Shown: positions 16,828 to 25,764 of the stretch, in pieces
How positions within the stretch are numbered: the stretch's first letter is position 1
How the letters are laid out: every line of letters starts with the position of its first letter
Source of the DNA: Prado023 sp963774745
Lineage (GTDB): Bacteria; Actinomycetota; Actinomycetes; S36-B12; CAIYMF01
DNA: 64,000 bases
NCBI GenBank assembly: GCA_963774745.1
Contig: CAVZGE010000011.1
Coordinates: 496,001-560,000 of the forward strand
Reading direction: 5' to 3'
The notes under the pieces: generated by a model
What the model saw: only the letters and a program-made list of their open reading frames with translations
What the model was told of the DNA's origin: nothing
The model's database searches: none
Translations under genes and position numbers: made by a program

Positions 16828-19800
16828 GCACCGACCTCGTCTGGGAGCACTACGACGCGATGCTCTTCGACCTCGATGGGGTCATCACCATGACAGCCAC
16901 CCTGCATGCGGCGGCGTGGAAGCAGCTCTTCGACGAGTTCCTGGCCGAGCACGCGGCCGGCGACGGCGGCGCCGCGTTCCAGCCGTTCGACCCTGACAGC
17001 GACTACCGGCAGTTCGTCGACGGGCGGCCCCGGCACAAGGGGGTGCAGACCTTCCTGGCCGCACGCGGGATCACGATCCCCTTCGGGACCGCGGATGACC
17101 CGCCGGGCACGCCCACGTGCTGCGGACTCGGCAATCGCAAGGACGAGTTCTTCGCCGCACTTCTCGACCTGCACGGTGTCCGGGTCTTCGAGGACACGGT
17201 CCACGTCCTCGACGTGATGCGTGCTGCGGGGAAGAGGACGGCGGTCGTGTCCGCCAGCGAGCACTGCGCGCCGATCCTGCGCAGGGCTGGGCTGCTCGAC
17301 CGTTTCGACGTCCAGGTGACCGGGGTGGAGGCCCGCACGTGGGGGCTGGCCGGCAAGCCGGCGCCCGACACCTACCTCAAGGCGGCCGAGCTCCTGGGCG
17401 TACCGCCCGGACGGGCCATCGTGTTCGAGGATGCGATCTCGGGCGTGCAGGCGGGTCGGTCCGGCGGCTTCGGGCTGGTGGTCGGTGTGGATCGCCGGGA
17501 ACAGCCCCACGCCCTGGCCGAGGGCGGCGCCGACCTGGTGCTCGACGACCTGACCGAGCTCCTGAGCCTGAGGCCGGCGCGCGTGTTCGGCGGTCCCGGC
17601 CGCCACACCCAGGTCCTGTTCGAGGGGATCGTGGTCTGTCCCCCGCGCGGATCCCCGGGCCGCCTGCTGGAGGCCCCCGCCTTCGTCGAGGTCGTGCAGC
17701 GGCTGCGCGACCTGGGGGTGACGGTCGTCATCGCCGGGCCCGACCTCCCGCGCGAGGTCGCCCAGCTGACCCAGGAGCTGGGGCGTCGGGGCGTCGGCGC
17801 GGGGCTGGTGCTCGTGGTGGGCTGGTTGTGGCAGCTGGCGCTTCCGACCGGGGCGTCCCGCGCTGTCGTGGTCTCGCTGCTGCCCAGGCGCACCGAGCGT
17901 CCGCCCGAGCGGATGCGGTGGCGGCCGCGCGCGGCCGACGCATGCGTTGCCCTGCTCACCGACCAGGCGGATCTCCGGGCGGCCGGCGTCGTGCCCAGCA
18001 TCGATGAGGACCCCCGATGGACCCTGAGCGTGGCCGGGGACGACGTGGCCCAGAGGCGTGCGCATCAGGCCCTGCTCACCGTGGCGGACACGATGTTCGG
18101 CACGCGCGGGGTGCGCGAGGAGGAGACCTTCGGGACCGTGCCCCGGGTGCTCACGGCGGGGGTGTTCGACGAGTCCGCTGTGCCTCCCATCCTCCTCGAG
18201 GGCCCGGGCTGGACGGGGTTGCACCTGCGGGGTCGCGTCGACCGTCGCCGGGACCGGCGCATCCTGGACCTGCGCACCGGGGTGCTGGTCCGCGAGCAGC
18301 CCGCCGACCAGCGGCCCTTCAGGTCGATGCGCTTCGCGTCCCTGGCCCGGCCGGGCGGGTTCGCCATGCGGGCTGAGGGGGCGCTGGAGCAATTGGTGCT
18401 GGGGGCGGCCCTCATCCCGCCGACCTCCGATGGGACGGTCCTGCTCGAGAGACGCGGTGCCACGTCGACCGCGGAGTCCCGCGCCGACGCCGGTGGTGTG
18501 ATCGTCGCCGCCAGCGTGCACCATGACCGCACGGCGGCTGGCCGGCGCATCATGGACAGGCTGGCCAGCTTCGTGGCCGACCCGGAGCCTGCAGGGCGCG
18601 ACCATCGGCAGCGGGCCCTGTCGGCGCTGAAGGCGGCCAGTGAGCTCGGCTTCGACGGACTCCTGGCCGAACAGCGTGCGGCGTGGGCCGACCGGTGGGA
18701 CGACGCGTTGATCAGCATCAGCGGGGATCCTGAGCTCGAGCTGGCGGTGCGCTTCGGGCTCTTCCATCTCATGGCATCCGTGCCGACCTCCGGGGAGGCC
18801 GTGATCGGACCGAGGGGGCTCAGCGGGCCCACCTACCGGGGCCACGTCTTCTGGGATGCGGACGTCTTCGTCTTGCCCTTCCTGGCCGCGACGTGCCCAC
18901 CGGCCGCACGCGCGATGCTCGAGTACCGGATCCGCCGGCTCGAGCCCGCGCGTCAGGCGGCAGCCACGCGCGGCCACCGCGGTGCACGATTCCCCTGGGA
19001 GTCCGCCCACAGCGGCTCGGACGTGACCCCCAGGATCGACCAGCCGCCCATCGGGCCGGCGATCCCGATCCTCACCGGGGAGCACGAGGAGCACATCGTG
19101 GCGGACGTCGCCTGGGCAGCCCTCCAGTACGCCGACTGGACCGGGGACGAGGACCTGCTCCGGGGACCCGGTCGCCCGCTGGTCCTCGACACCGCCCGCT
19201 ACTGGGCCTCGCGCGTGCGCCAGGACGCCCGCGGGGCCCACATCGACGACGTGATCGGCCCCGACGAGTACCACGAACGCGTGGACGACAACGCCTTCAC
19301 GAACGTCATGGCGCGCTGGAACCTGCGGCGGGCGGCTGAGCTGGCCAGGTCCCAGGGCGAGGTCCCCGACGAGGTCGCAGAGTGGGATCACGTCGCCGAC
19401 ACGCTCGTGGACAACTACGACCCAGGAACGGGGCTCTATGAGCAGTTCGACGGCTACCACGCACTCGAGCCCCTGGTGATCAGCGCCCTGGCGGACACGC
19501 CCGTCGCCGCCGACCTCCTGTTCGGCCGCCCCCGGATCAGCGGTTCCCAGGTGATCAAGCAGCCCGACGTGCTCATGCTGCACCACCTCGTCCCCGAGGA
19601 GACGGCTCCCGGGTCCCTGCGCCCCAACCTCGAGTTCTACGAACCCCGGTGCGCACACGGCAGCTCGCTGTCCCCCGCGATCCACGCGGGCCTGCTCGCC
19701 CGCGACGGACGGGCCGACGAGGCCCTGCGGCTGTTCCGGATGGCCTGCAGGCTCGACCTGGACAACCTGACCGGGACGACCGCTGGGGGCCTGCACCTCG

Positions 19801-20084
19801 CCACGTTCGGCGGGGTGTGGCAGGCCCTGGTCTTCGGATTCGCCGGCATCAGGCCATCACGAGCGGGACTCGTGATCGACCCGCACATGCCCGCGGCGTG
19901 GGGCGAGGTGACCATCCGGCTCCAGCACCATGGCAGGAAGCTGGAGGTCATGGCCTCCCTCGACTCCCTGAGGGTGAGCGCCAGCGCACCCATCGACATC
20001 ACCGTCCCCGGGGCGGGCACGAGCCAGGTCACCGACGATGGGCTGCGCTGGGAACGAACGCCCGAAGGGTGGCGGCAGGCATGA
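16824..20084 (+). CDS. beta-phosphoglucomutase/GH65 disaccharide phosphorylase fusion
   Basis: A 1086-residue two-enzyme protein starting at the GTG that overlaps the previous stop. Residues 10-245 are an HAD hydrolase of beta-phosphoglucomutase type: nucleophile motif FDLDGVI (Asp16, Asp18), the conserved KPAPDTYLKAAELLG and FEDAISGV. Residues about 390-1070 are glycoside hydrolase family 65: WDADVFVLPF, the catalytic acid in GPDEYHE (Glu815), KQPDVLML and the phosphate-binding HGSSLS. A 130-150-residue segment between them fits neither domain well. The family phosphorolyses trehalose, maltose or kojibiose to beta-glucose 1-phosphate, which the mutase half converts to glucose 6-phosphate. 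Specificity cannot be read from sequence. Confidence 0.88.
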   Translation: MSTDLVWEHYDAMLFDLDGVITMTATLHAAAWKQLFDEFLAEHAAGDGGAAFQPFDPDSDYRQFVDGRPRHKGVQTFLAARGITIPFGTADDPPGTPTCCGLGNRKDEFFAALLDLHGVRVFEDTVHVLDVMRAAGKRTAVVSASEHCAPILRRAGLLDRFDVQVTGVEARTWGLAGKPAPDTYLKAAELLGVPPGRAIVFEDAISGVQAGRSGGFGLVVGVDRREQPHALAEGGADLVLDDLTELLSLRPARVFGGPGRHTQVLFEGIVVCPPRGSPGRLLEAPAFVEVVQRLRDLGVTVVIAGPDLPREVAQLTQELGRRGVGAGLVLVVGWLWQLALPTGASRAVVVSLLPRRTERPPERMRWRPRAADACVALLTDQADLRAAGVVPSIDEDPRWTLSVAGDDVAQRRAHQALLTVADTMFGTRGVREEETFGTVPRVLTAGVFDESAVPPILLEGPGWTGLHLRGRVDRRRDRRILDLRTGVLVREQPADQRPFRSMRFASLARPGGFAMRAEGALEQLVLGAALIPPTSDGTVLLERRGATSTAESRADAGGVIVAASVHHDRTAAGRRIMDRLASFVADPEPAGRDHRQRALSALKAASELGFDGLLAEQRAAWADRWDDALISISGDPELELAVRFGLFHLMASVPTSGEAVIGPRGLSGPTYRGHVFWDADVFVLPFLAATCPPAARAMLEYRIRRLEPARQAAATRGHRGARFPWESAHSGSDVTPRIDQPPIGPAIPILTGEHEEHIVADVAWAALQYADWTGDEDLLRGPGRPLVLDTARYWASRVRQDARGAHIDDVIGPDEYHERVDDNAFTNVMARWNLRRAAELARSQGEVPDEVAEWDHVADTLVDNYDPGTGLYEQFDGYHALEPLVISALADTPVAADLLFGRPRISGSQVIKQPDVLMLHHLVPEETAPGSLRPNLEFYEPRCAHGSSLSPAIHAGLLARDGRADEALRLFRMACRLDLDNLTGTTAGGLHLATFGGVWQALVFGFAGIRPSRAGLVIDPHMPAAWGEVTIRLQHHGRKLEVMASLDSLRVSASAPIDITVPGAGTSQVTDDGLRWERTPEGWRQA

Positions 20085-20938
20085 GCACCGTCCTGGCGGC
20101 TGTCGATGCAACCGCAGCAGCGCGCAGCGTCCTGGCCACTGCCGTCGTCGTCGGTCGTCAGCTGCACCTTGACCCGCGCGCGATCTACGTGGGCGACGCG
20201 CCCGAGGCCGCCACCGCGTGGGCCCAGGAGTTCGGGGTCCCCATCACGGTGGTCCAGGGCCAGCCACACGTACGGATCATCGAGGCCAGCGAGGACCCCG
20301 ACGTCGAGATGGTGGTGCTCGCCCTGCACGGGCTGCCCAGGCGCAGTGAACCGGGCCGCACCGCGCGCCAGGTCGCCACGCACGTCACCAAGCCGGTGCT
20401 CGTCGTGCCACCGGACGTGCCGACCCGCTCAGCGCCCGGCACGGTGCTGTTCCCCCTGGATGGCACCCGCGGGGTCAGCACCGCGGTGCGCCCACTGATC
20501 GCGGCACACGTCGCGGCGGGCAATCACGTCATTGCGTTGCACGTGTTCGACGAGCACAGCGTTCCCCTGTTCATGGACGGCCCAGCCGATGAGGTCGTGT
20601 GGCGCGACGAGTTCCTCGCCGAGCACTGCTCGGACCTCGGCATCCAGCTCGAGACCCGGCCGGGGCCGATCGTCCTCGCGCTGCTCGACGTCGCAGCACA
20701 GCTGGACGTCGACGTCATCGCCCTCGGGTGGCACCAGAGCCTCGAGCCCGCCCGCGCCCGGATCGTGCGCGAGGTGCTGCAGCGGGCGAGGCGTCCCGTG
20801 GCACTCATCCCGCTCCCGCCGCATCCACCGCGCGACGAGCCTGCGCGGGCGTCGGACCCGAAGCCCTCCCTCAGGGGCCCTCATCGCGTCGCTGAGCGCG
20901 GAGAGGAGCCCGGGAGTCCCACCGATACCTCGGGCTGA
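20081..20938 (+). CDS. universal stress protein, two tandem UspA-like domains
   Basis: A 285-residue protein overlapping the previous stop by ATGA. It has two UspA-like halves: residues 1-110 ending in THVTKPVLVVPP and residues 120-250 ending in LQRARRPVALIPL, each starting with a beta strand (VLAAVD; TVLFPLD). The ATP-binding glycine pattern G-2X-G-9X-G(S/T) is not clear in either half. The last 35 residues are a hydrophilic tail. It is translationally coupled to the phosphorylase fusion, which links the sugar genes to a stress response. Confidence 0.82.
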   Translation: MSTVLAAVDATAAARSVLATAVVVGRQLHLDPRAIYVGDAPEAATAWAQEFGVPITVVQGQPHVRIIEASEDPDVEMVVLALHGLPRRSEPGRTARQVATHVTKPVLVVPPDVPTRSAPGTVLFPLDGTRGVSTAVRPLIAAHVAAGNHVIALHVFDEHSVPLFMDGPADEVVWRDEFLAEHCSDLGIQLETRPGPIVLALLDVAAQLDVDVIALGWHQSLEPARARIVREVLQRARRPVALIPLPPHPPRDEPARASDPKPSLRGPHRVAERGEEPGSPTDTSG

Positions 20939-20952
20939 CTCGCCGTATCGTT

Positions 20953-21090
20953 GTGCGAAGTCGGCTGTCGACAGGGGTGGCGGTGCGCGAGTTGCTGCGC
21001 GGGGCGGTCTTCCGGCACCTCCTCCACCACGGTCGCCGGACGGTGCGGGAGTTGGCCGACGAGATCCTGCCGCAGGAGGGCGGGGCGTGA
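20953..21090 (+). CDS. small ORF, 45 codons, ANTAR-tail-like
   Basis: A GTG-started 45-codon frame ends in a TGATG overlap with the permease start. Its C-terminal half (AVRELLRGAVFRHLLHHGR, then RTVRELADEIL) resembles the last helices of ANTAR RNA-binding domains, but the domain is incomplete. It may be a real leader peptide, a remnant or chance. Confidence 0.35.
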   Translation: MRSRLSTGVAVRELLRGAVFRHLLHHGRRTVRELADEILPQEGGA

Positions 21091-22358
21091 TGTCGGGGCA
21101 GCCTGGGCTGGCTCGACGGTTGACCATGCTCGACGCGGTGGTGATCGGGCTGGGGTCGATGATCGGGGCGGGGATCTTCGCCGCGTTCGCCCCGGCTGCG
21201 GCCGCGGCTGGGGCCGGGCTGCTGGTGGGTCTGGCGATCGCGGCCGCAGTCGCCTACCTCAATGCCAGCGCGTCCGCGCAGCTGGCCGCGCAGTACCCCA
21301 CCTCCGGTGGTACGTACGTCTACGGCCGCGAGCGGCTCGGGCCATGGCCGGGGTTCCTGGCCGGATGGGCGTTCGTGATCGGCAAGACGGCCAGCTGCGC
21401 GGCGATGGCGATGACGTTCGCCGCCTACGTCGCTCCCGTGGCCTGGCAGAAGCCGGTCGCCGTGGCGGCGGTCGTGGGTCTTGCGGGCGTGAACTACTTC
21501 GGGGTCACCCGCACGGCGGGGCTGGCCCGGGTGATCGTCGTCGTCGTGCTGGCCGTCCTGGCGGTGGTCGTCGCCGCCGGGGTCGCGGGTGGCCCGGGCG
21601 TGGGCCTGCCGCCGGTCGGCCCCTCCGAGGCCGGGTGGTACGGCATCCTGCAGTCGGCCGGCCTGTTGTTCTTCGCGTTCGCTGGGTACGCCCGGATCGC
21701 CACGATGGGCGAGGAGGTCAGCGATCCCACCCGGACGATCCCGCGGGCCATCATGACCGCGCTGGGCATCACCCTGGTCGTCTACGCCGCGGTCGCCGTC
21801 ACCGTGCTCACCCTCCTCGGCCCGACCCAGCTGGCCGGCTCGAGCGCGCCGCTGGTCGATGCCGTGCAGTCCGCGGGGTGGTCGTGGGCGGCCCCACTGG
21901 TGCGGGCCGGCGCGGCGGCGGCGTCCCTGGGGGCGCTGCTGGCCCTGATCGCCGGGGTCGGACGCACAGCCCTGGCGATGGCCCGCAACGACGACCTGCC
22001 GCGTTGGCTGGCTGCCGTCCACCCCCGCCACCGGGTGCCCCACCACGCGGAGATGGCCCTGGCCGTCGCGGTGTCCGCCCTGGTTCTGGCCGTGGACCTG
22101 CGCGGCGCGATCGGCTTCTCCTCGTTCGGTGTCCTGCTGTACTACGCGCTGGCCAACGCCTCGGCCTACACCCAGGCCAGCCCACATCGACGCTACCCCC
22201 GCTGGCTGCAGGTCACCGGGGTGGCCGGATGCCTGGTGCTGGTCGCCACGCTCCCGTGGCAGTCGATCACCACCGGACTCGGGGTCCTGGCCCTGGGAGT
22301 CGCCTACCGGATCATCCGACAACGAACCTCGACCGGAGCCCCGGGCGCGCAACCGTGA
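21090..22358 (+). CDS. APC family amino acid permease
   Basis: A 422-residue integral membrane protein, slightly shorter than typical 12-helix permeases. Helix 1 carries the APC signature GSMIGAGIF, and GTYVYGRERLG and FFAFAGYARIATMGEEV mark helices 3 and 6. ATG overlaps the preceding small frame and GGAGG lies 10 nt upstream. Amino acid or amine uptake is expected; substrate unknown. It ends the plus-strand run that begins with the GT4 gene. Confidence 0.9.
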   Translation: MSGQPGLARRLTMLDAVVIGLGSMIGAGIFAAFAPAAAAAGAGLLVGLAIAAAVAYLNASASAQLAAQYPTSGGTYVYGRERLGPWPGFLAGWAFVIGKTASCAAMAMTFAAYVAPVAWQKPVAVAAVVGLAGVNYFGVTRTAGLARVIVVVVLAVLAVVVAAGVAGGPGVGLPPVGPSEAGWYGILQSAGLLFFAFAGYARIATMGEEVSDPTRTIPRAIMTALGITLVVYAAVAVTVLTLLGPTQLAGSSAPLVDAVQSAGWSWAAPLVRAGAAAASLGALLALIAGVGRTALAMARNDDLPRWLAAVHPRHRVPHHAEMALAVAVSALVLAVDLRGAIGFSSFGVLLYYALANASAYTQASPHRRYPRWLQVTGVAGCLVLVATLPWQSITTGLGVLALGVAYRIIRQRTSTGAPGAQP

Positions 22359-22591
22359 CTGGCAGTGCAGACCCCGGGCGTTCTGCCCGCGGGCGAGCCC
22401 GCGTTCCCGTCGAGGATCACGTCATCGAGCAACCCGCCGGGCCTATCGCCGCGGGCGAGTCCGACCGGGACTACGAACGGCGGCACTACGCCTCGCCGGT
22501 GGCGCCTGAACATCCCACTCGGGCATCCAACCGCCCATGACGGCCTGAACGGTCCCGCGTCATCCAGTGCTGGCCAATCGCGGACATCAAC

Positions 22592-22633
22592 GTCAGAGGC
22601 CAGTCCCCGGTTTCCCGAGAACTGGCCTCTGAC
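22592..22633 (-). terminator. hairpin downstream of initiator tRNA-Met
   Basis: GTCAGAGGCCAGT (22592-22604) pairs perfectly with 22621-22633 around a 16-nt loop, 13 nt past the tRNA 3' end. The 22359-22591 gap between it and the permease shows no gene. Confidence 0.75.
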
Positions 22634-22645
22634 CTGCTACGACAC

Positions 22646-22722
22646 TGGTAGCGGGGGCAGGATTTGAACCTGCGACCTCTGGGTTATGAGCCCAGCGAGC
22701 TACCGAGCTGCTCCACCCCGCG
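22646..22722 (-). tRNA. initiator tRNA-fMet (anticodon CAU)
   Basis: A 77-nt cloverleaf with encoded CCA. The acceptor 5' strand CGCGGGG pairs with CCCCGCT except for the first base pair (C1-U72 mismatch). The anticodon stem CTGGG/CCCAG holds three consecutive G-C pairs around CAT, and the T loop is TTCAAAT. The unpaired position 1 and the G-C run are the hallmarks of the initiator. Confidence 0.96.
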
Positions 22723-22733
22723 TCGGTTCCTCA

Positions 22734-22763
22734 AGTGTACGCGAGGCCCCGGCGACCCACCAA
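22734..22763 (-). promoter_or_regulatory. promoter of the initiator tRNA
   Basis: On the minus strand TTGGTG (22763-22758) and TACACT (22739-22734) are spaced 18 bp, placing the start about 5-6 nt before the tRNA 5' end. Confidence 0.5.
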
Positions 22764-22807
22764 ATCGCGGACTCCACCTCGAGTCGGGGACCACGCGCGC
22801 CCGACCC

Positions 22808-23608
22808 TCAGTGGTGGCCGGCCGGGGCGCTGCTCGTGTCCGGAACGCCGATGATCGAGTATCCGCCATCGACGTAGATCGTCTGGCCGGTGATCATCCG
22901 GGCGCCATCGGAGGCCAGGAACGCCGCGAGGTGCCCGACGTCGCCCTGGGTCACGTTGTCGCGCATCGGCGAGACCTGGCGGTTGTAGGCCAGCAGCCGC
23001 TCCATGTCGGGGATCCCCGACGCGGCCAGGGTGCGGATCGGCCCTGCCGAGATCGCGTTCACCCGGATGCCGCGGGGGCCGAGGTCCACAGCCAGCTCCC
23101 GGACGTACGCCTCCAGCGCCGCCTTGGCCACGCCCATCACCTTGTAGTTGGCGGCGACCCGGACCCCGCCGAGGTAGCTCAGGGCGATGACGGATCCACC
23201 ATGGGGCATGTGCTTGCGGGCGGCGTTCATCAGCTTCGCCAACGAGTGGGCGCTGGTGAGCATGGCCGTCGTGAAGTCCTCGTCCTTGGTCTGCACGACC
23301 CGATGCTCGAAGGACCTGGCAGGAGCGAACGCGATCGCGTGGACGACGATGTCGATCGGGACGTGGATCTTGGCGAAGAAGGCCTTCACCTCGTCGTCCT
23401 TGAGCATGTCGCAGCGCTCGTAGGCGATGAGGTGCGGCAGCGTCGGGGCCAGCTGCATGATGCGGCTGTGGAACCGGAACTGGTAGCCGAGGATCACCCG
23501 GGCCCCCTGGTGGGTCAGCTCCTGGGCGATCGCCCACGCGATCGACTCCTCGCTGGCGACTCCCATCACCAGCGCCACCTTGCCCTTGAGCGGCTGCTTC
23601 ATCGTCAT
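22808..23608 (-). CDS. fabI: enoyl-[acyl-carrier-protein] reductase (NADH) FabI
   Basis: A 266-residue SDR-fold enoyl-ACP reductase, normal length. It has the FabI/InhA-type nucleotide motif (MGVASEESIAWAIA, without the classic TGxxxGIG), HAIAFAP, and the catalytic YX6K as YKVMGVAK. GQTIYVDGGYSI closes the cofactor site. GGAGG lies 5 nt before the ATG. It performs the last reduction of each fatty-acid elongation cycle in the cytosol. It lies 86 bp from the initiator tRNA on the same strand. Confidence 0.95.
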   Translation of the reverse strand: MTMKQPLKGKVALVMGVASEESIAWAIAQELTHQGARVILGYQFRFHSRIMQLAPTLPHLIAYERCDMLKDDEVKAFFAKIHVPIDIVVHAIAFAPARSFEHRVVQTKDEDFTTAMLTSAHSLAKLMNAARKHMPHGGSVIALSYLGGVRVAANYKVMGVAKAALEAYVRELAVDLGPRGIRVNAISAGPIRTLAASGIPDMERLLAYNRQVSPMRDNVTQGDVGHLAAFLASDGARMITGQTIYVDGGYSIIGVPDTSSAPAGHH

Positions 23609-23741
23609 CGCGACCTCCGGCCCATGGATGCAGGGCTGTGATCGTAGGGGCTCGCGTGCTCGCGTTGCCGATCGGCGACCCGGAAGGCCAGGGGCTGGCC
23701 CGCATTCGGCCGGCAGGCAGCTCCCGCGCTACCGTTTCGCC

Positions 23742-24566
23742 GTGACTCGACTGGTCTGCCTCGGGGACTCCTTCACGGAGGGGATGTCCGATGCATCGCG
23801 CGCTGACGGGCGGCACATGGGCTGGTCGGACCGCGCCGCCGCGGGGCTCGCGGCCGACCGGTCCGGCATCGCCCACCACCCCGTCACCTACGCCAACCTC
23901 GCCATCCGCGGCAAGCTGCTCGACCAGGTCGTGGCCGAGCAGGTCGGGCCAGCGCTGGCCCTCGGTGCGGACATCATCACGTTCCATGCCGGGGCCAACG
24001 ACGTCCTGCGCCCCGGGACCGACCTGCCCGACCTGTACGCGCGCTACGACGCAGCCGTCGCGCAGCTCACGTCCACCGGAGCCCGGGTGGTCCTGTTCAC
24101 CTCGCTGGCGCGGGCGGGCGGGTCCGGACGGTTCGCCGACCGGCTGGAGCGGGCGTTCCAGGCCTTCAACCGCAGCGTCCGCGAGTCGGCTGCCCGGAAC
24201 GGCGCGACGCTCGTCGACCTCGAGTCCGTGCAGGCCCTCACCGACCGACGCTTCTGGGCACCCGACCGCCTGCACCTCAACGAGCCGGGCCACGCACGGG
24301 TCGCGGCAGCGGTCCTCGCGGCGCTGGGGATCACCGACCCCCAGGTCCTCGGCGGCCCGGTCGGCTGGTGGGCCGAGCCGCTGCCCCCGGCCGCACCCCG
24401 ATCCCGCCGTGACGACCTCGCCGGCGACATCGAATGGGTCCGCGTCCACCTCGTCCCCTGGCTCGGTCGGCGCATCCGTGGAGTGTCCAGCGGTGACGGC
24501 CTCGCCCCCAAGGAACGCCACCCCCGGGAGATCCGCCCCGAGCGGACCGACCCCCGCATGGCCTGA
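23742..24566 (+). CDS. SGNH/GDSL hydrolase
   Basis: A 274-residue hydrolase from a GTG with no strong ribosome site. Block I is GDSFTEGMSD (Ser nucleophile), block III is GANDVL and block V is DRLHLNEPGH, giving the Ser-Asp-His set; the block II glycine is in YANLAIRGK. No signal peptide is seen, so a cytosolic esterase or lipase on an unknown ester is likely. A 60-residue basic C-terminal tail is unusual. It is divergent from fabI. Confidence 0.88.
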   Translation: MTRLVCLGDSFTEGMSDASRADGRHMGWSDRAAAGLAADRSGIAHHPVTYANLAIRGKLLDQVVAEQVGPALALGADIITFHAGANDVLRPGTDLPDLYARYDAAVAQLTSTGARVVLFTSLARAGGSGRFADRLERAFQAFNRSVRESAARNGATLVDLESVQALTDRRFWAPDRLHLNEPGHARVAAAVLAALGITDPQVLGGPVGWWAEPLPPAAPRSRRDDLAGDIEWVRVHLVPWLGRRIRGVSSGDGLAPKERHPREIRPERTDPRMA

Positions 24567-24600
24567 GCACCCGACTCCACCCGCACGACGGAAGGACACC

Positions 24601-25353
24601 ATGCCCACCATCCTGATCACCGGGGCCAGCTCCGGGCTCGGTGCCGAGATGGCCCGCCAGTTCGCTGCCCTCGGCTACGACCTGGCCCTGGCTGCCCGCC
24701 GGGTGGACCGCCTGGAGGAGCTGCGCGCTGAGATCGCCGCGCAGCGCCCCGAGGCGCGCATCGAGGTCCGCGCCCTGGACGTGACCGACGACGACGCCGT
24801 GTTCGAGGTCTTCCGAGGGTTCGCCGAGGACTTCGGCACCCTCGATCGGATCATCATCAACGCCGGCCTGGGCAAGGGCGCCCGGCTCGGCACGGGCAAG
24901 TACTACGCCAACCGCGAGACGGCCATGACCAACTTCGTCGCCGCGCTGTGCCAGGCGGAGGCCGCCATGGAGGTCTTCCGCGCCCAGAAGCGCGGGCACC
25001 TGGTGTTCATCTCCTCGATGTCGGCCATGCGCGGGATGCCCAAGGCCCTGAACGTGTACGCCGCCACGAAGGCCGGCGTCGCGCACCTGGCTGAGGGCCT
25101 GCGCAGCGAGATGCAGGCCACCCCCGACCTCGACGTCGTCGTCTCGACCATCTACCCGGGCTACATCCGCTCGGAGATGAACGAGTTCGTCGAGAGTGCG
25201 CCGCTCATGGTCGACACCGAGACCGGCGTCCGGGCGATCGTCGCGGCGATCGAGGCGGAGAAGGCCGACGCCCGCGTGCCGAGCTGGCCGTGGTGGCCGC
25301 TGGGCACCGCGATGAAGTACGCGCCTCTCGGGGTCGTGCGTCGGATGAGTTGA
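24601..25353 (+). CDS. SDR family oxidoreductase
   Basis: A 250-residue short-chain dehydrogenase with TGASSGLG at 7-14, NAG in the central strand, and catalytic Ser and YAATK. GGAAGGA lies 7 nt before the ATG. The hydrophobic C-terminus (PSWPWWPLGTAMKYAPLG) suggests membrane contact, as in related acyl-chain reductases. It follows the SGNH hydrolase by 34 bp and may be co-transcribed with it. Confidence 0.9.
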   Translation: MPTILITGASSGLGAEMARQFAALGYDLALAARRVDRLEELRAEIAAQRPEARIEVRALDVTDDDAVFEVFRGFAEDFGTLDRIIINAGLGKGARLGTGKYYANRETAMTNFVAALCQAEAAMEVFRAQKRGHLVFISSMSAMRGMPKALNVYAATKAGVAHLAEGLRSEMQATPDLDVVVSTIYPGYIRSEMNEFVESAPLMVDTETGVRAIVAAIEAEKADARVPSWPWWPLGTAMKYAPLGVVRRMS

Positions 25354-25383
25354 GGCCGACCTCCCAGTGGCCCGCCGGCGGGC

Positions 25384-25764
25384 TCAGTCGAGCATCCCCT
25401 CTGCGATCCAGTCCAGCTCCGCGCCCGGGTCCTCGGTCACGCCGGTGTGCACCGGCCCGGGCTGGATCACCACGCTGCGCGGGGCGGTCAACCACCGGAA
25501 CCGCCGGCCCGGGTCCGCCAGTCCCGCCTCCCCCGCGTTGCGGCTCCCCTCGGCCACGGCGTTGGCAGCGGCCAGGGCGTCGGCGATCGCCGCCAGATCG
25601 GCCTTGGACCACAGGGCGGTCACGCAGCTGAGGTCGCTCCGGATCCGCATGCCCAGGAAGTCCGCCTGCTGGCAGTAGAGCAGCACGGCCCCGTTCACGT
25701 ACTCGCCCCGGTCGACCCGCGGCACGATCCGCAGGACGGCGTACTCGAACGGCATCCCGGTCAT
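25384..25764 (-). CDS. DUF3037 protein, partner of HipA-like kinase
   Basis: A 126-residue protein beginning MTGMPFEYAVLRIVPRVDRGE, typical of DUF3037, which commonly sits beside a HipA-like kinase gene. GGGAGG lies just before the ATG, which overlaps the kinase stop by ATGA. A self-complementary GCCCGCCGGCGGGC (25370-25383) abuts the stop and may end transcription of both converging genes. Function is unknown; the conserved pairing suggests it acts with the kinase. Confidence 0.85.
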   Translation of the reverse strand: MTGMPFEYAVLRIVPRVDRGEYVNGAVLLYCQQADFLGMRIRSDLSCVTALWSKADLAAIADALAAANAVAEGSRNAGEAGLADPGRRFRWLTAPRSVVIQPGPVHTGVTEDPGAELDWIAEGMLD

